DNA from: Belliella pelovolcani
GTDB taxonomy: Bacteria > Bacteroidota > Bacteroidia > Cytophagales > Cyclobacteriaceae
Assembly (NCBI RefSeq): GCF_900156785.1
Contig: NZ_FTOP01000024.1
Span: 1 to 46,327, forward strand
Direction: 5' to 3'
Length of the DNA stretch: 46,327 bases
The notes under the pieces were generated by a model. The model did no database searches. It was not told the origin of the DNA and saw only the letters and a program-made list of their open reading frames with translations. Positions 34,425 to 43,798 of this stretch are shown in pieces. Position 1 is the first letter of the stretch; each line of letters begins with the position of its first letter. A program made the translations under genes and the position numbers.

Positions 34425-34841
34425 ATGATAGACAATATACTCAGCGTAGAAAGAAAAGCTAAAATGATTTTGAGATATGGAATAGCCTTCTATTTCATTT
34501 ATTTCGGTTTGATTAACCTGTGGGGTGCATTGAGTTCAAATGGAAATATATTAATGGGAAGCATTGTTATGCTTTTAGGATTGTGCATTGGGAGTCTTAT
34601 TTTGACTCACTTCAAACAACCAAAGCTAGGTGCGATTGGAGCTGGCTTAGCAGCTGTCTTTTTTCTAATTGTAGTTGCAATTTTGGCATTTATGGAAATA
34701 AGGGACGGTTTTTCGTTGCAAATGATATTCTTAAGGGTAATCAAGGATTTACTGCTTGCTATTGCTTGCATGGTGCTCTGTGGGGAATCACTTAAAGAAA
34801 TGGTGAGAGAAAAAATCACAAAGCCATTTCCTGTTAGGTAG
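34425..34841 (+). CDS. Membrane protein of unknown function
   Basis: I do not recognise this 138-residue protein. It contains about four hydrophobic segments: YGIAFYFIYFGLINLWGAL, then MGSIVMLLGLCIGSLIL, GAGLAAVFFLIVVAILAFM and LLLAIACMVLCGE. It ends KPFPVR. The frame is intact and lies 12 bases after the GNAT stop, so it is likely the last gene of that operon. It is probably an inner membrane protein. The terminator stem starts inside its last codons and covers its stop codon. Confidence 0.65.
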   Translation: MIDNILSVERKAKMILRYGIAFYFIYFGLINLWGALSSNGNILMGSIVMLLGLCIGSLILTHFKQPKLGAIGAGLAAVFFLIVVAILAFMEIRDGFSLQMIFLRVIKDLLLAIACMVLCGESLKEMVREKITKPFPVR

Positions 34842-34856
34842 GAAATGGCTTTGCAT
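34820..34856 (+). terminator. Terminator hairpin overlapping the end of the membrane protein gene
   Basis: A perfect 13-base stem, aaagccatttcct (34820-34832) with aggaaatggcttt (34840-34852), includes the final codons and the stop (34839-34841). The T run after it is short, so termination strength is uncertain. Confidence 0.7.
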
Positions 34857-35033
34857 TCATTTTATATTTCATGATCATCCACTTTCTTCCCGGTGGAACT
34901 TAAAGAGTGGAATTAACCTATGACTTCAAGCCAATATCTATTAGTATCTGCTAACCAAAGCTCATATTTAATTTGATAAGTGGTATAATTGCGGACATGC
35001 CTAACTTTTTATATCCGAATTGGCTAATAATAG

Positions 35034-37799
35034 CTACTCTACTTTGTTTCTACCTCCAAAACTTCTCAAGTTATAAGTCACACTCAACATGACGAACCTG
35101 GTTAGCACATTAGTTCTCTGATCTTGGATAAATACATCGGTCACATCCCTTGAGATGGCAGTATTTTGATTGAGAAGATCAAATATGGTCAATTTGGCTT
35201 CGAGCTGTTCCTTGGCCCCAAACCTATAACCTATATCAGCATTCATCAGCATGATTGTTCTATCAAAACCATCTCCTAGTCCTTGGAACACCATATGATT
35301 CATATTGGAGCTGATGAATAAACCACCAAGAAACTGCCAATAAAGATCCAGTCTTGTGTTTTGAGTATAAAAATTATTATTCAAAGATGTCTGAATACTG
35401 CTTCGAATTGTATTGAAGCTACCTTCCGTCGATAGGTTGAAATCTACCCTTTCGCTGATATTACTACTGATTCCAACTCCTGGACCCACAGCGAAATTTT
35501 TGTTGATATTTAATTGATCATTGATCAAACCAGGCCTGTTAGAATAATTTACCCTTGTGCTGATATTGATATTACTTTTCAATGCTGATAACGGAAAACC
35601 AAAAGACATGTAAGTTCTTGCATCCCAATAACCATCTAAATTGACGGGCTTGTTAAATTGTCCCCCTTGTCTCAATAGTACTTCCCCATCTATCAAGGTA
35701 TCCCGTGCTGCTACAAGCGTAGAATTACCGAGGTAATTATTTCTCGTTGAGCCTGACACAAACATAAAGAACGATCTTGAAGACTCAGTGTCTATTTTTC
35801 TCAACCTGGCAAATAGCCTGTGTTCGTACTCTTGAACAAGGTCGGCATTACCCGAAAATATCTGGATTGGATTTCTATTATCAATTACTTCTTGCAACTG
35901 TCTTATGGATGGTGCATCTGTTCTCGTTCTATAATCTAGTCTGATATTCGTTTTTTCAGAAGCATTGAAATTGATCACTGCTCTTGGAATCACATTTTTG
36001 AAAGTTCTTTGGGTATTTTCAAAACCTGGAAAGATCCTATCGCTATCCAAATTTGAAACCTCGTAATCCACAGATGTAAAGATTCTGAACTTTTCATTAT
36101 TGAATCGGTATCCTATTCCACTTCGTTGCTGCAAATAGGTATTTTCAAAGGTATTAGATAAGGTCGAGTCCAATTGAAAGTTCATAGACTCTGCATCTCT
36201 TTGCCTTACATCCTGTTCAGTTCTTCCTATATCATTTCCAATACTATACTGTAATCTCAGTTGAGATTTTTCAGAAATAGGTTCATTGTAATCAAACCTA
36301 ACTCTATAATTGAAATTATTAGAATTGAATATGGTATTCTGAATCAGGCTGTCAATCTGATTGGTGCTGAAATCCCTATTGACAGAAGTAAGTCTACTTT
36401 CTCTATCACTACTATTCAATCTGGTAGTGGCACTGGTGGAAAGTACTCTTCCCGGTTTTGCAAACTTATACCTATATGTGAAATCATTGTCAAAACTGAA
36501 CCAATTACTAGAACCTGAAGTCGTGTTAACAATTTCATTGATTGGATTGTCTCTATCAAAAAGGTTTTGGGCTACAGTAGTATTGATATAGTCTCTTTCT
36601 TGATAATTGAATCTAGGACGCCAGATGATCGCATGTTTATCAGTAATATCATAATCCACCCTCATGTCCAATCTGTGGCGTCGACTATTACTGATATTAT
36701 TGGTCTCTTGGTCATACAATTGTAAACTATCGCTAGGGAGTATATAGGTTCTAGATGATATTCTATTTAGTGTATTTCTATTATCATTGAAGAAATAAGA
36801 ACCTGTAAATTTAGCTTTGCCTTCATCAAATTTATCAGAAAAATTTACGCCCAGAGCATTGGTAACAGTGATACCTGGCCTCTCCCATGTTTGAAGTGCA
36901 TTTCCGCCTCTACCGCCACCTCCAGCTTGTCCACCGTCTTCTCCAAATGCCCCCGAAAGATCGTCAGAAGAGAAATTTTGCTGATTGATATTATTAGTAA
37001 GACCAAGAACTGTTGTACGCCTTGTACCATTGAAGAAGTTTAAAGCACCACTTCCAATGTAATTATTATCAGTACCGTATCCACCTGATATTCTTCCAAA
37101 CATTCCAGACTTCACTTCTTTTTTGGTAATGATATTGATGGTTTTTATCGTATTTCCATCATCGAATCCTGTAAGGATAGCTTGGTCACTTCTTTGGTCT
37201 AGAAATTCAATTTTATCTATGATTTCCACCGGGAGGTTGGCCATAGCCATTGCAGGATTGTCCCCAAAGAAAGGTTCTCCGTCTACCAATACCCTTCCGA
37301 CTACTTCCCCTTGAACTTCAATCGTGCCACCTCGCATGACCACACCAGGCATTTTTCTAATCAATTCATCAGCATTGGCTTGAGGGCGTGTTTTGAATGC
37401 ATTGGCATTGAATGCCACAGTATCGCCTTTGACTTCACCAGTCAGAATCTGTGCCTTGATTTCAAAAGTCTCTAACAATTCCCCATCTTCAGATATCTCA
37501 ATATCACCAAGATTATTGTTTTCTAAACTGTCAATTTTCTTTGTGAATTTGGTGTACCCAACAAAAGTCACTTCAATGTTGAAAGTATTAATTGTAGGTT
37601 TCTTGAAGGTAAACACACCATTTCCATCTGTGAATGTAGAGGCGATAGTCTCATTGAACTCAGATTTGATGAAAACGTAAGCGCCAGGCAGCGTCTCTTT
37701 GGTGTTTTTATCGACTACCCTACCACTGATAGATTGTGCGATACTCGTAAACGAGAGCAATAGAAGAAAGCCGAGAAGGAGAAAAGTACTTTTAAGCAT
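35034..37799 (-). CDS. TonB-dependent receptor with carboxypeptidase-like regulatory domain
   Basis: The 921-residue outer membrane protein starts at ATG 37799 (MLKSTFLLLGFLLLLSF), with signal cleavage near SIAQ; an upstream in-frame start at 37898 would place the signal 33 residues inside and overlap the promoter. Residues about 22-105 form a CarboxypepD_reg-like domain (ISGRVVDKNTKETLPGAYV). A plug-like domain follows at about 150-230 (GRVLVDGEPFFGDN and DGNTIKTINIITKK). The rest is a long outer-membrane beta-barrel of the OMP_b-brl type. A glycine-rich loop (GGQAGGGGRGGN) lies near residue 300. It transports or senses an unknown ligand; no SusD partner is adjacent. Confidence 0.92.
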   Translation of the reverse strand: MLKSTFLLLGFLLLLSFTSIAQSISGRVVDKNTKETLPGAYVFIKSEFNETIASTFTDGNGVFTFKKPTINTFNIEVTFVGYTKFTKKIDSLENNNLGDIEISEDGELLETFEIKAQILTGEVKGDTVAFNANAFKTRPQANADELIRKMPGVVMRGGTIEVQGEVVGRVLVDGEPFFGDNPAMAMANLPVEIIDKIEFLDQRSDQAILTGFDDGNTIKTINIITKKEVKSGMFGRISGGYGTDNNYIGSGALNFFNGTRRTTVLGLTNNINQQNFSSDDLSGAFGEDGGQAGGGGRGGNALQTWERPGITVTNALGVNFSDKFDEGKAKFTGSYFFNDNRNTLNRISSRTYILPSDSLQLYDQETNNISNSRRHRLDMRVDYDITDKHAIIWRPRFNYQERDYINTTVAQNLFDRDNPINEIVNTTSGSSNWFSFDNDFTYRYKFAKPGRVLSTSATTRLNSSDRESRLTSVNRDFSTNQIDSLIQNTIFNSNNFNYRVRFDYNEPISEKSQLRLQYSIGNDIGRTEQDVRQRDAESMNFQLDSTLSNTFENTYLQQRSGIGYRFNNEKFRIFTSVDYEVSNLDSDRIFPGFENTQRTFKNVIPRAVINFNASEKTNIRLDYRTRTDAPSIRQLQEVIDNRNPIQIFSGNADLVQEYEHRLFARLRKIDTESSRSFFMFVSGSTRNNYLGNSTLVAARDTLIDGEVLLRQGGQFNKPVNLDGYWDARTYMSFGFPLSALKSNINISTRVNYSNRPGLINDQLNINKNFAVGPGVGISSNISERVDFNLSTEGSFNTIRSSIQTSLNNNFYTQNTRLDLYWQFLGGLFISSNMNHMVFQGLGDGFDRTIMLMNADIGYRFGAKEQLEAKLTIFDLLNQNTAISRDVTDVFIQDQRTNVLTRFVMLSVTYNLRSFGGRNKVE

Positions 37800-37855
37800 T
37801 TTGTTAATTGAATGAATGATAAACTCTAGGTTTTGAATTAGGTTTGAATCAATTA

Positions 37856-37887
37856 CAAAATTAGATTTTCCACCATCCTTACTCAAA
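37856..37887 (-). promoter_or_regulatory. Bacteroidota-type promoter of the TonB-dependent receptor
   Basis: On the minus strand TTTG (37884-37887), 20 bases and then TAATTTTG (37856-37863) fit the TTTG / TAnnTTTG consensus. It would start transcription about 50 bases before the ATG at 37799 and excludes the longer start at 37898. Confidence 0.75.
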
Positions 37888-38080
37888 CCACTAGTCAAAT
37901 AGAATGTCCACTTACTTTACCTTTATGTTATTGGTTTAAAACAAATGCTGAAAGGTTTAAAAATCCGATTAATAATAACTAACTGATCAAAAACAGGGAA
38001 ATTGAGCATTCACATTTTCCAAAGAAAATTGATTAAATTACCGATTATAACAAACAACCTTTTTATACAATAAAAAAACT

Positions 38081-38557
38081 ATGAAAAAGCAATTCTTAAA
38101 TTTCGGATTGGCTTTGTTACTAGCTTTAATCGTAACGGCTTGCCAAAAGTCTAAAGAGACAGAAAATCTTGTGATAGATGACGAAATGTTTGAAACAGGT
38201 GAAATGCCTGAAGACTTTATCGACCATCATACTGCAATGAATTCATTAGATTTTATGGGGATTTACAAAGGCGTGCTCCCTTGTGCAGATTGTGAAGGTA
38301 TAGAAACAATTATAGAATTAGGAAGCGGTAACTCCTATGTCAAAAAAGTAATATACCTAGGAAAAGGTGATCAAAAAGTTATAGAAAGCGGTGGCACCTT
38401 TACTTGGAATGATGATGGCAACACCATCACGCTCAATGAAGAAGATGTTCCAAATCAGTACTTTGTTGGTGAAAATGTACTTTTCCATCTAGATATAGAT
38501 GGTAATAGAATTGAAGGTGAATTGGCTTCTAAATATAGACTTGAGAAAACTTCTTGA
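38081..38557 (+). CDS. NlpE-family lipoprotein
   Basis: The 158-residue protein has a lipoprotein signal with lipobox IVTAC (Cys21). Residues about 60-158 fit the NlpE N-terminal-like domain, with the conserved GVLPCADCEGIET containing the CxxC pair, followed by beta strands of a small barrel (GGTFTWNDDGNTITL). In E. coli NlpE is an outer membrane lipoprotein linked to copper resistance and the Cpx envelope stress response; in Bacteroidota the short NlpE-like proteins are poorly understood. It is divergent from the TonB-dependent receptor with about 280 bases between, and is followed by a strong terminator. Confidence 0.9.
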   Translation: MKKQFLNFGLALLLALIVTACQKSKETENLVIDDEMFETGEMPEDFIDHHTAMNSLDFMGIYKGVLPCADCEGIETIIELGSGNSYVKKVIYLGKGDQKVIESGGTFTWNDDGNTITLNEEDVPNQYFVGENVLFHLDIDGNRIEGELASKYRLEKTS

Positions 38558-38590
38558 GGTAATCCAAATTGACTTTTTGAGAAATGATAT

Positions 38591-38624
38591 AAAAAAGCCT
38601 GATCCGTGGATCAGGCTTTTTTTT
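38591..38624. terminator. Bidirectional terminator between nlpE-like and protease genes
   Basis: agcctgatcc (38596-38605) pairs with ggatcaggct (38608-38617), with A and T runs on both sides. It suits the two convergent genes. Confidence 0.9.
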
Positions 38625-38676
38625 GATTCATTCAATAATTGAAATCTGATCACATATACAATTGATTATAAACATC

Positions 38677-41600
38677 TTATTTCACATCCTTTAGCAACTC
38701 TTCAACTGCTTTTTCCAATTGTTGATCTACACCTTTATCTATTTGACCAGGCATGTTTTTTACTTGAAACTGAGGGGCAGTTTCGTTATTTTCCATCCAC
38801 TCTCCAGCTTTGTTTTTGGCAGAAATAGGCACTACACCCCATCTTGTCCCATCAGGTAACGATTCCCAACCAGCAAAAGAACATGTTCCTGGAGTAGGCA
38901 TTCCTACTGTTTTTCCAATATTCAAATCAGTATAACCACAAGCGAAACAATGTCCATCTGAATAATTTGCTTCATTGAACATGGCTAATGTTGGCTTAGT
39001 CCATCTGAAAGTAGGCTCGTATCCTACTTCTCTATCTTCAGTGGCATAAGTAATGAATTTCTCTCCAGTAAAGAACATGGCCAAATCCGCAACCAAATCG
39101 CCACCACCATTGAATCTGGTATCTACGATCACACCTTCCTTATCGTGGAATTTGCCCATCATTTCTTCATAGGTGTTTCTATAAGGTCCATCAGACATAC
39201 CAGGAATATGGACATAGCCTAACTTACCGTCTGAAAGCTTCTCCACTTCTTCTTGATTCTTTTTAACCCATCGAGTGTATAATAACCTGTTTTCTTCACC
39301 CAAAGAAATTGGCTTTACAGTTATTTGCTGGCGGTTATTGTTGCTAGGATCCACTACTTCCAATAAAGTAAACTTATTAGCCTTTCTATTGAAGTATTGG
39401 GCAACGTCCTTATCAGCAGATATTGTTTCGCCATCGATTTTTTCGATGATCATTCCAGCTTTGATATTTAAGTCTGACTTATCAAGTGGCGAGCCTTTGA
39501 TGATCTCTGTAATCTTGATGCCATCTCCCTTATGTGCGTAATCTGTGAAAATCCCCAAGGATGCAGTGGCATCAGATTGAGGTACACTTCTATTGTATCT
39601 AGCTCCTGCATGGGATACATTCAACTCACCTATCAATTCGGAAAGCATCTCTGCAAACTCGTATCCATTTCCGATGTGAGGGAGATATTTTTCATAGGAT
39701 GCTGTAAGCGCATCCCAATCTACTCCATGCATATCAGGTGTGTAGAACACCCCTTTGGTTCTGATCTTGATATGTTCAAAAAGATGAGCTCGTTCTGCTT
39801 CGGTATCCATGCTCATTTCACCTGCAATTCTGATCGCTTCTCTTTTGGTGCCGTTATTAGTGATTTTAGCGATGGTTCCACCACTGAGCAGGTAAAGGTT
39901 TTTCATCTCTTTATCCCATTCCAAGCTTCCACCTCCAGCATCAAGCTTCAACTCCATTTTGGTCTCCTTGGTGCGCAGGTCTGTACTCCATAGGTTCATG
40001 CCTTTTTCAAATCTCGCCAAATAATATAACTTCTCACCATCTTTGTCCAATACTGCATCTCCTAATGAAGATGAATGTATGGTAAGTCTAGCCTTACGGT
40101 CTACGAGGTCTTCCCAATCGAATTTCAGATCCTCGACTTTTTTGTCGTCTTTCTTCTCATCCTTTTTATCATCACCTTTTTTATTGGCTTTTTCTACTTC
40201 CTTCATCAGGTCATAGTCTTCTTTGCTCAGGCTGAACTTCTCAAAGGCATCTTTGGTGAAAAACAAGGTATAAACATCATTTTGTGCACCTCCGCTTGTG
40301 GCGAAACCTTTCAGACCATCTCTATTAGAGAACCACAGCATCTGCTTGCCACCGTTTACCCATTTGGCACTTCTATCCCCATAACCACTCTTGGTCAGGT
40401 TTTCCATTGGTTTCTTACCTGTGGCATCTAACAATACGATTTCACCATTGGCCATGGTGGGTCTATATGATGCTAGCAACCACTTACTATCTGGACTCCA
40501 ATTGAAATACTGATCACCATCCCTCATATGCATCAAATGCTCAGGACCCATCAAGGTCACAGTAGATTTATCAGCCAAATCCATTACTTTCAAGCTCCTT
40601 CTGCCTTCGATATAAGCTAACTTTTTTCCATCAGGAGAAATCTGAGGCTGATAATTATCAAATTCATTTGACACCAAGACCTCTTCTTTGATCAATGTAC
40701 TCGCAAAGAAAAATGGTTCTTCTTTATCTCTAACTTTCTTGGCTTGATAAATCGTCCACTTGCCATCTCGCTCACTAGCATAGACAATGGACTTACCGTC
40801 TGGCGCAAACTGAACAAATTGTTCCTGCTCTGGTGTACTTGTAATTCGCTTGGTCAATGCACCATCTACTGAAGTTACAAAAACTTCCCCTCGAGCGATA
40901 AAGGCAATTTCCTTTCCATCAGGTGAGATGGACATTTCTCTAACTCCACCATTGATAGATATAAAGCTGTCTGAATTACTGATTGGCTGTGTTTTGATAG
41001 CTACTTCAACCTTCTTAGGACTCTCACCTTCCTTCATCGTGTATAATTCTCCATCATAGGAGAATGATAGCAATCCATTGTCTGCAATAGATAAAAATCT
41101 CACTGGAAAATCCTTTAATTCAGTCAATGCCTTTTTCTGAGCTGGATTCTCCAAGTTCATTTTGAAAACATTGAAACTTCCATTTTCTTCAGAGAGGTAA
41201 TAAATATCCTTATCTCCTGGAGCAAAAACTGGGTTTCTGTCTTCACCACCAAAACTAGTCAACATTTTATGGGTATTGCTTTCACTATCATAAACCCAGA
41301 TATCTCTCGTAATTGCAGACTGATGTCTTTTTCTCCATTCATTTTCTCCACCTTTTTTGTCGTGGTAGATCATCTTCTTGCCATCAGCACTTACTTTTAC
41401 ATACTCTGCTGGTAGCGTCCATACCTGATCTACGCGACCACCCTTGGCAGGTACTTGGTACAATTCGGGTTGTGAGCCCGTAGGGTATTGTCTATGCTCA
41501 GCTAAATCTTGTCTGACTCCCCCAAAAATCACATGATTGCCATCTGATGAAAAGGTATATGGCATTTCGTCATTGGAGTGATAAGTCAACCTGCTTGCCG

Positions 41601-41901
41601 AACCGCCTTCTGCATCCATGATAAAAACATCAAAATTGCCATATCGGTCTGATGCAAATGCAATCTTCTGACTATCCTTACTCCACACTGGCATGAAGTC
41701 ATGAGCTTCGTGGAAGGTCAACTGTGTAGCTTTTCCCCCATTGGTTGGAACAGTATAAAGATCTCCTTTGTATGTAAAGGCAATCTTGGAACCATCGGGA
41801 GAGATAGCTGAGTGCCTCAGCCAATTTGGTGCATCTTGGGCAGAAGCAATCCCCATGATTCCGCTCAAGAGCAAACTCAAATAAATTTTTATGAATTTCA
41901 T
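38677..41901 (-). CDS. Tricorn-type S41 peptidase
   Basis: The 1074-residue protein has a signal peptide (MKFIKIYLSLLLSGIMGI, cleavage near ASAQ). Residues about 25-550 form two PD40-type propellers (repeats such as SPDGSKIAF, SKDSQKIAFASD, SPDGKEIAF). A lysine/aspartate-rich linker (KKGDDKKDEKKDDKK) follows near residue 580. The tricorn core helical domain is near 700-760, with LNVSHAG carrying the catalytic His. A PDZ domain (IIKGSPLDKSDLNIKAGMII) follows. The S41 protease domain has TRFNGGGDL and the nucleophile Ser in NYSDGHCF, with TPGTCSFAGWE. Family members degrade peptides in large assemblies. This form is exported. Confidence 0.92.
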   Translation of the reverse strand: MKFIKIYLSLLLSGIMGIASAQDAPNWLRHSAISPDGSKIAFTYKGDLYTVPTNGGKATQLTFHEAHDFMPVWSKDSQKIAFASDRYGNFDVFIMDAEGGSASRLTYHSNDEMPYTFSSDGNHVIFGGVRQDLAEHRQYPTGSQPELYQVPAKGGRVDQVWTLPAEYVKVSADGKKMIYHDKKGGENEWRKRHQSAITRDIWVYDSESNTHKMLTSFGGEDRNPVFAPGDKDIYYLSEENGSFNVFKMNLENPAQKKALTELKDFPVRFLSIADNGLLSFSYDGELYTMKEGESPKKVEVAIKTQPISNSDSFISINGGVREMSISPDGKEIAFIARGEVFVTSVDGALTKRITSTPEQEQFVQFAPDGKSIVYASERDGKWTIYQAKKVRDKEEPFFFASTLIKEEVLVSNEFDNYQPQISPDGKKLAYIEGRRSLKVMDLADKSTVTLMGPEHLMHMRDGDQYFNWSPDSKWLLASYRPTMANGEIVLLDATGKKPMENLTKSGYGDRSAKWVNGGKQMLWFSNRDGLKGFATSGGAQNDVYTLFFTKDAFEKFSLSKEDYDLMKEVEKANKKGDDKKDEKKDDKKVEDLKFDWEDLVDRKARLTIHSSSLGDAVLDKDGEKLYYLARFEKGMNLWSTDLRTKETKMELKLDAGGGSLEWDKEMKNLYLLSGGTIAKITNNGTKREAIRIAGEMSMDTEAERAHLFEHIKIRTKGVFYTPDMHGVDWDALTASYEKYLPHIGNGYEFAEMLSELIGELNVSHAGARYNRSVPQSDATASLGIFTDYAHKGDGIKITEIIKGSPLDKSDLNIKAGMIIEKIDGETISADKDVAQYFNRKANKFTLLEVVDPSNNNRQQITVKPISLGEENRLLYTRWVKKNQEEVEKLSDGKLGYVHIPGMSDGPYRNTYEEMMGKFHDKEGVIVDTRFNGGGDLVADLAMFFTGEKFITYATEDREVGYEPTFRWTKPTLAMFNEANYSDGHCFACGYTDLNIGKTVGMPTPGTCSFAGWESLPDGTRWGVVPISAKNKAGEWMENNETAPQFQVKNMPGQIDKGVDQQLEKAVEELLKDVK

Positions 41902-41989
41902 AGTTAACGTTTAAGATTAGGTGTTAAAAATAAGGAATAAAAGCCCATTCAAAAGGGATTTTTACATTAATGGATAATAGAAGATAAAT

Positions 41990-43657
41990 TCAGAAAGGAG
42001 ATTCCACTTGGAAACTCACTCGCTCTTTGGAATTGGGGTGCGTGAACTCTAGGTAAGCTGCATGAAGATGAAGCCTATTGCTTTTTTGCCCATACAAATC
42101 ATCACCAACGATCGGTGTTCCCAATCCACTTGGATGTGCTGCGTGGACTCGGAGTTGGTGCGTCCGACCTGTGATTGGAAAAAAGGAAATCCTTGTTTGC
42201 CCGTTTATAATCTCTATTACTTCAAATTTTGTTTTTGCAGATTTACCATATTGATAACATACCATTTGTCTGGGTCTATTGTCTAAATCTACCCTTAAAG
42301 GTAAATCAATCAACCCCTGCTTAGGTGAAACAATGCCATTCAGCAAAGCGATGTAACGTTTTGTAACTGTTCTTTTGATAAATTGTGCTTGGAGCTGTGT
42401 ATGGGCTACTTTTGTTTTAGCTACCAGAATAATCCCTGAAGTGCTCTGATCCAGTCTATGCACAAGCACAGCACCTGGATGAAGCGCATTAATCCGTTTT
42501 TGAACAGAGTCGCTGATATGCTTACCTGGTACAGATAGAAATTCCGCTGGCTTATTGATGACCATCAAAGCATCATCTTCATAGATGATCTCCAATTGCT
42601 TACCTTCAGCAGGATTTTTAAGCATGGGGTTTTCTTCTACTTGCAAGCCTTGCAGCATATGCCCCAAAATAGGCTCACACTTAGACCTACAAGCAGGGTA
42701 AAATTCTCCATGCTTTCTCACCTCAGACTTAGGCGGTCTCCCCCACCAAAATTCAGCCAAGGCTATTGGTTGTAAACTATGTTTGAAAGCATAATGGAGT
42801 AACTTAGGTGCAGCACATTCACCTGCCGCAGCAGGAATGGGGAGATTTAATTCTTCTTTAAATATCTGCTTCAAACTTTTCCATTTTTGATTCGCATTCA
42901 AAAACTTATACTGATCAAAAAGTTGATCTTGTAATTGCTGTGACCTTTCTTTCCTCTCTGATTTCAATCTTGCGATCAATTCTTGACGTGGTTCTATTTC
43001 CTTTTCCTTTAAAGTGATCTTGTCCAACCATTCTTTTTCCAAAACCCTTTGAAAATACTGCATGCGTAGACTTTCTTCTCGCTGTACTTCCATCAAGGTT
43101 TCGTATTCCTCGGATGATAGTGTTTTTGAAGCTTCCGTACGGAGGGCCTTCCTTCTCTTTTGTGCCTGCTTCACTTGATCTCTACCAGCAAAGATTTCAT
43201 CATTTGCTTGCATTTTCAGCTGCTTCAATTTATCCAGAGCATCTAAAAAGTCTTTGTCAAGTTCAATTTCCTCAATTTTTGTATTTAGGGCATTCAAGAC
43301 TGCTTCCTCTTGTTTGAAAAAGCCATCTTCTGCCAACATATCGAAAACAGGAGGAACAAAATATTGATGATGATTGCTATCTGCCAACTTTCCTGAAAAC
43401 GCAGCTAGAAAACCAATCTCCCCATTTGGCTTTTTGACCACCAATACGCCAAACATCTTACCAATTGCTAAGCTTTCGTCATCTGGATCAAATCCAAAAT
43501 TATGTTTCCAATCCTGTTGATGCGTCAAATAATCTTGCAGTTGAATCGCTGCTAGTTTGGCTATAGGTGAAGGTTCATAATAAAATGGATAGTTAAAAAT
43601 CTCCGGAGTTTCGTAACTCTCGATGGCATGTTGAAAAGCTATAAATTTATCTGGCAC
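41990..43657 (-). CDS. RluA-family pseudouridine synthase with long N-terminal extension
   Basis: The 555-residue protein has its RluA catalytic domain in the last 200 residues: IIYEDDALMVINKPAEFLSVPG, then HRLDQSTSGIILVAKT with the catalytic Asp, KRYIALLNG and GRTHQLRVHAA. It would isomerise uridine in rRNA or tRNA. The first 350 residues are unlike short RluA: a domain with GFLAAFSGKLAD near 80, a long coiled coil (about 120-260) and a small part with several Cys (GECAAP, CRSKCEP). Similar long RluA proteins occur in Bacteroidota. The start is GTG at 43657. A TAnnTTTG element lies at 43683-43690. Confidence 0.9.
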   Translation of the reverse strand: MPDKFIAFQHAIESYETPEIFNYPFYYEPSPIAKLAAIQLQDYLTHQQDWKHNFGFDPDDESLAIGKMFGVLVVKKPNGEIGFLAAFSGKLADSNHHQYFVPPVFDMLAEDGFFKQEEAVLNALNTKIEEIELDKDFLDALDKLKQLKMQANDEIFAGRDQVKQAQKRRKALRTEASKTLSSEEYETLMEVQREESLRMQYFQRVLEKEWLDKITLKEKEIEPRQELIARLKSERKERSQQLQDQLFDQYKFLNANQKWKSLKQIFKEELNLPIPAAAGECAAPKLLHYAFKHSLQPIALAEFWWGRPPKSEVRKHGEFYPACRSKCEPILGHMLQGLQVEENPMLKNPAEGKQLEIIYEDDALMVINKPAEFLSVPGKHISDSVQKRINALHPGAVLVHRLDQSTSGIILVAKTKVAHTQLQAQFIKRTVTKRYIALLNGIVSPKQGLIDLPLRVDLDNRPRQMVCYQYGKSAKTKFEVIEIINGQTRISFFPITGRTHQLRVHAAHPSGLGTPIVGDDLYGQKSNRLHLHAAYLEFTHPNSKERVSFQVESPF

Positions 43658-43682
43658 GATGCTGATTCAGTTTATCTTGGCT

Positions 43683-43690
43683 CAAAATTA
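43683..43690 (-). promoter_or_regulatory. Candidate -7 element of the RluA gene
   Basis: The minus strand reads TAATTTTG, an exact TAnnTTTG match 26 bases before the GTG start. No TTTG is present at the usual -33 distance. Confidence 0.4.
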
Positions 43691-43798
43691 TAGGTTATCA
43701 CCCAATTGACCATTGATTGTTTATAAAAAGAATGAATTAACTCCTAGACAACTTTGAACGTATTTTTCAGTATATTTAATAGAACCAACTACATTCCT

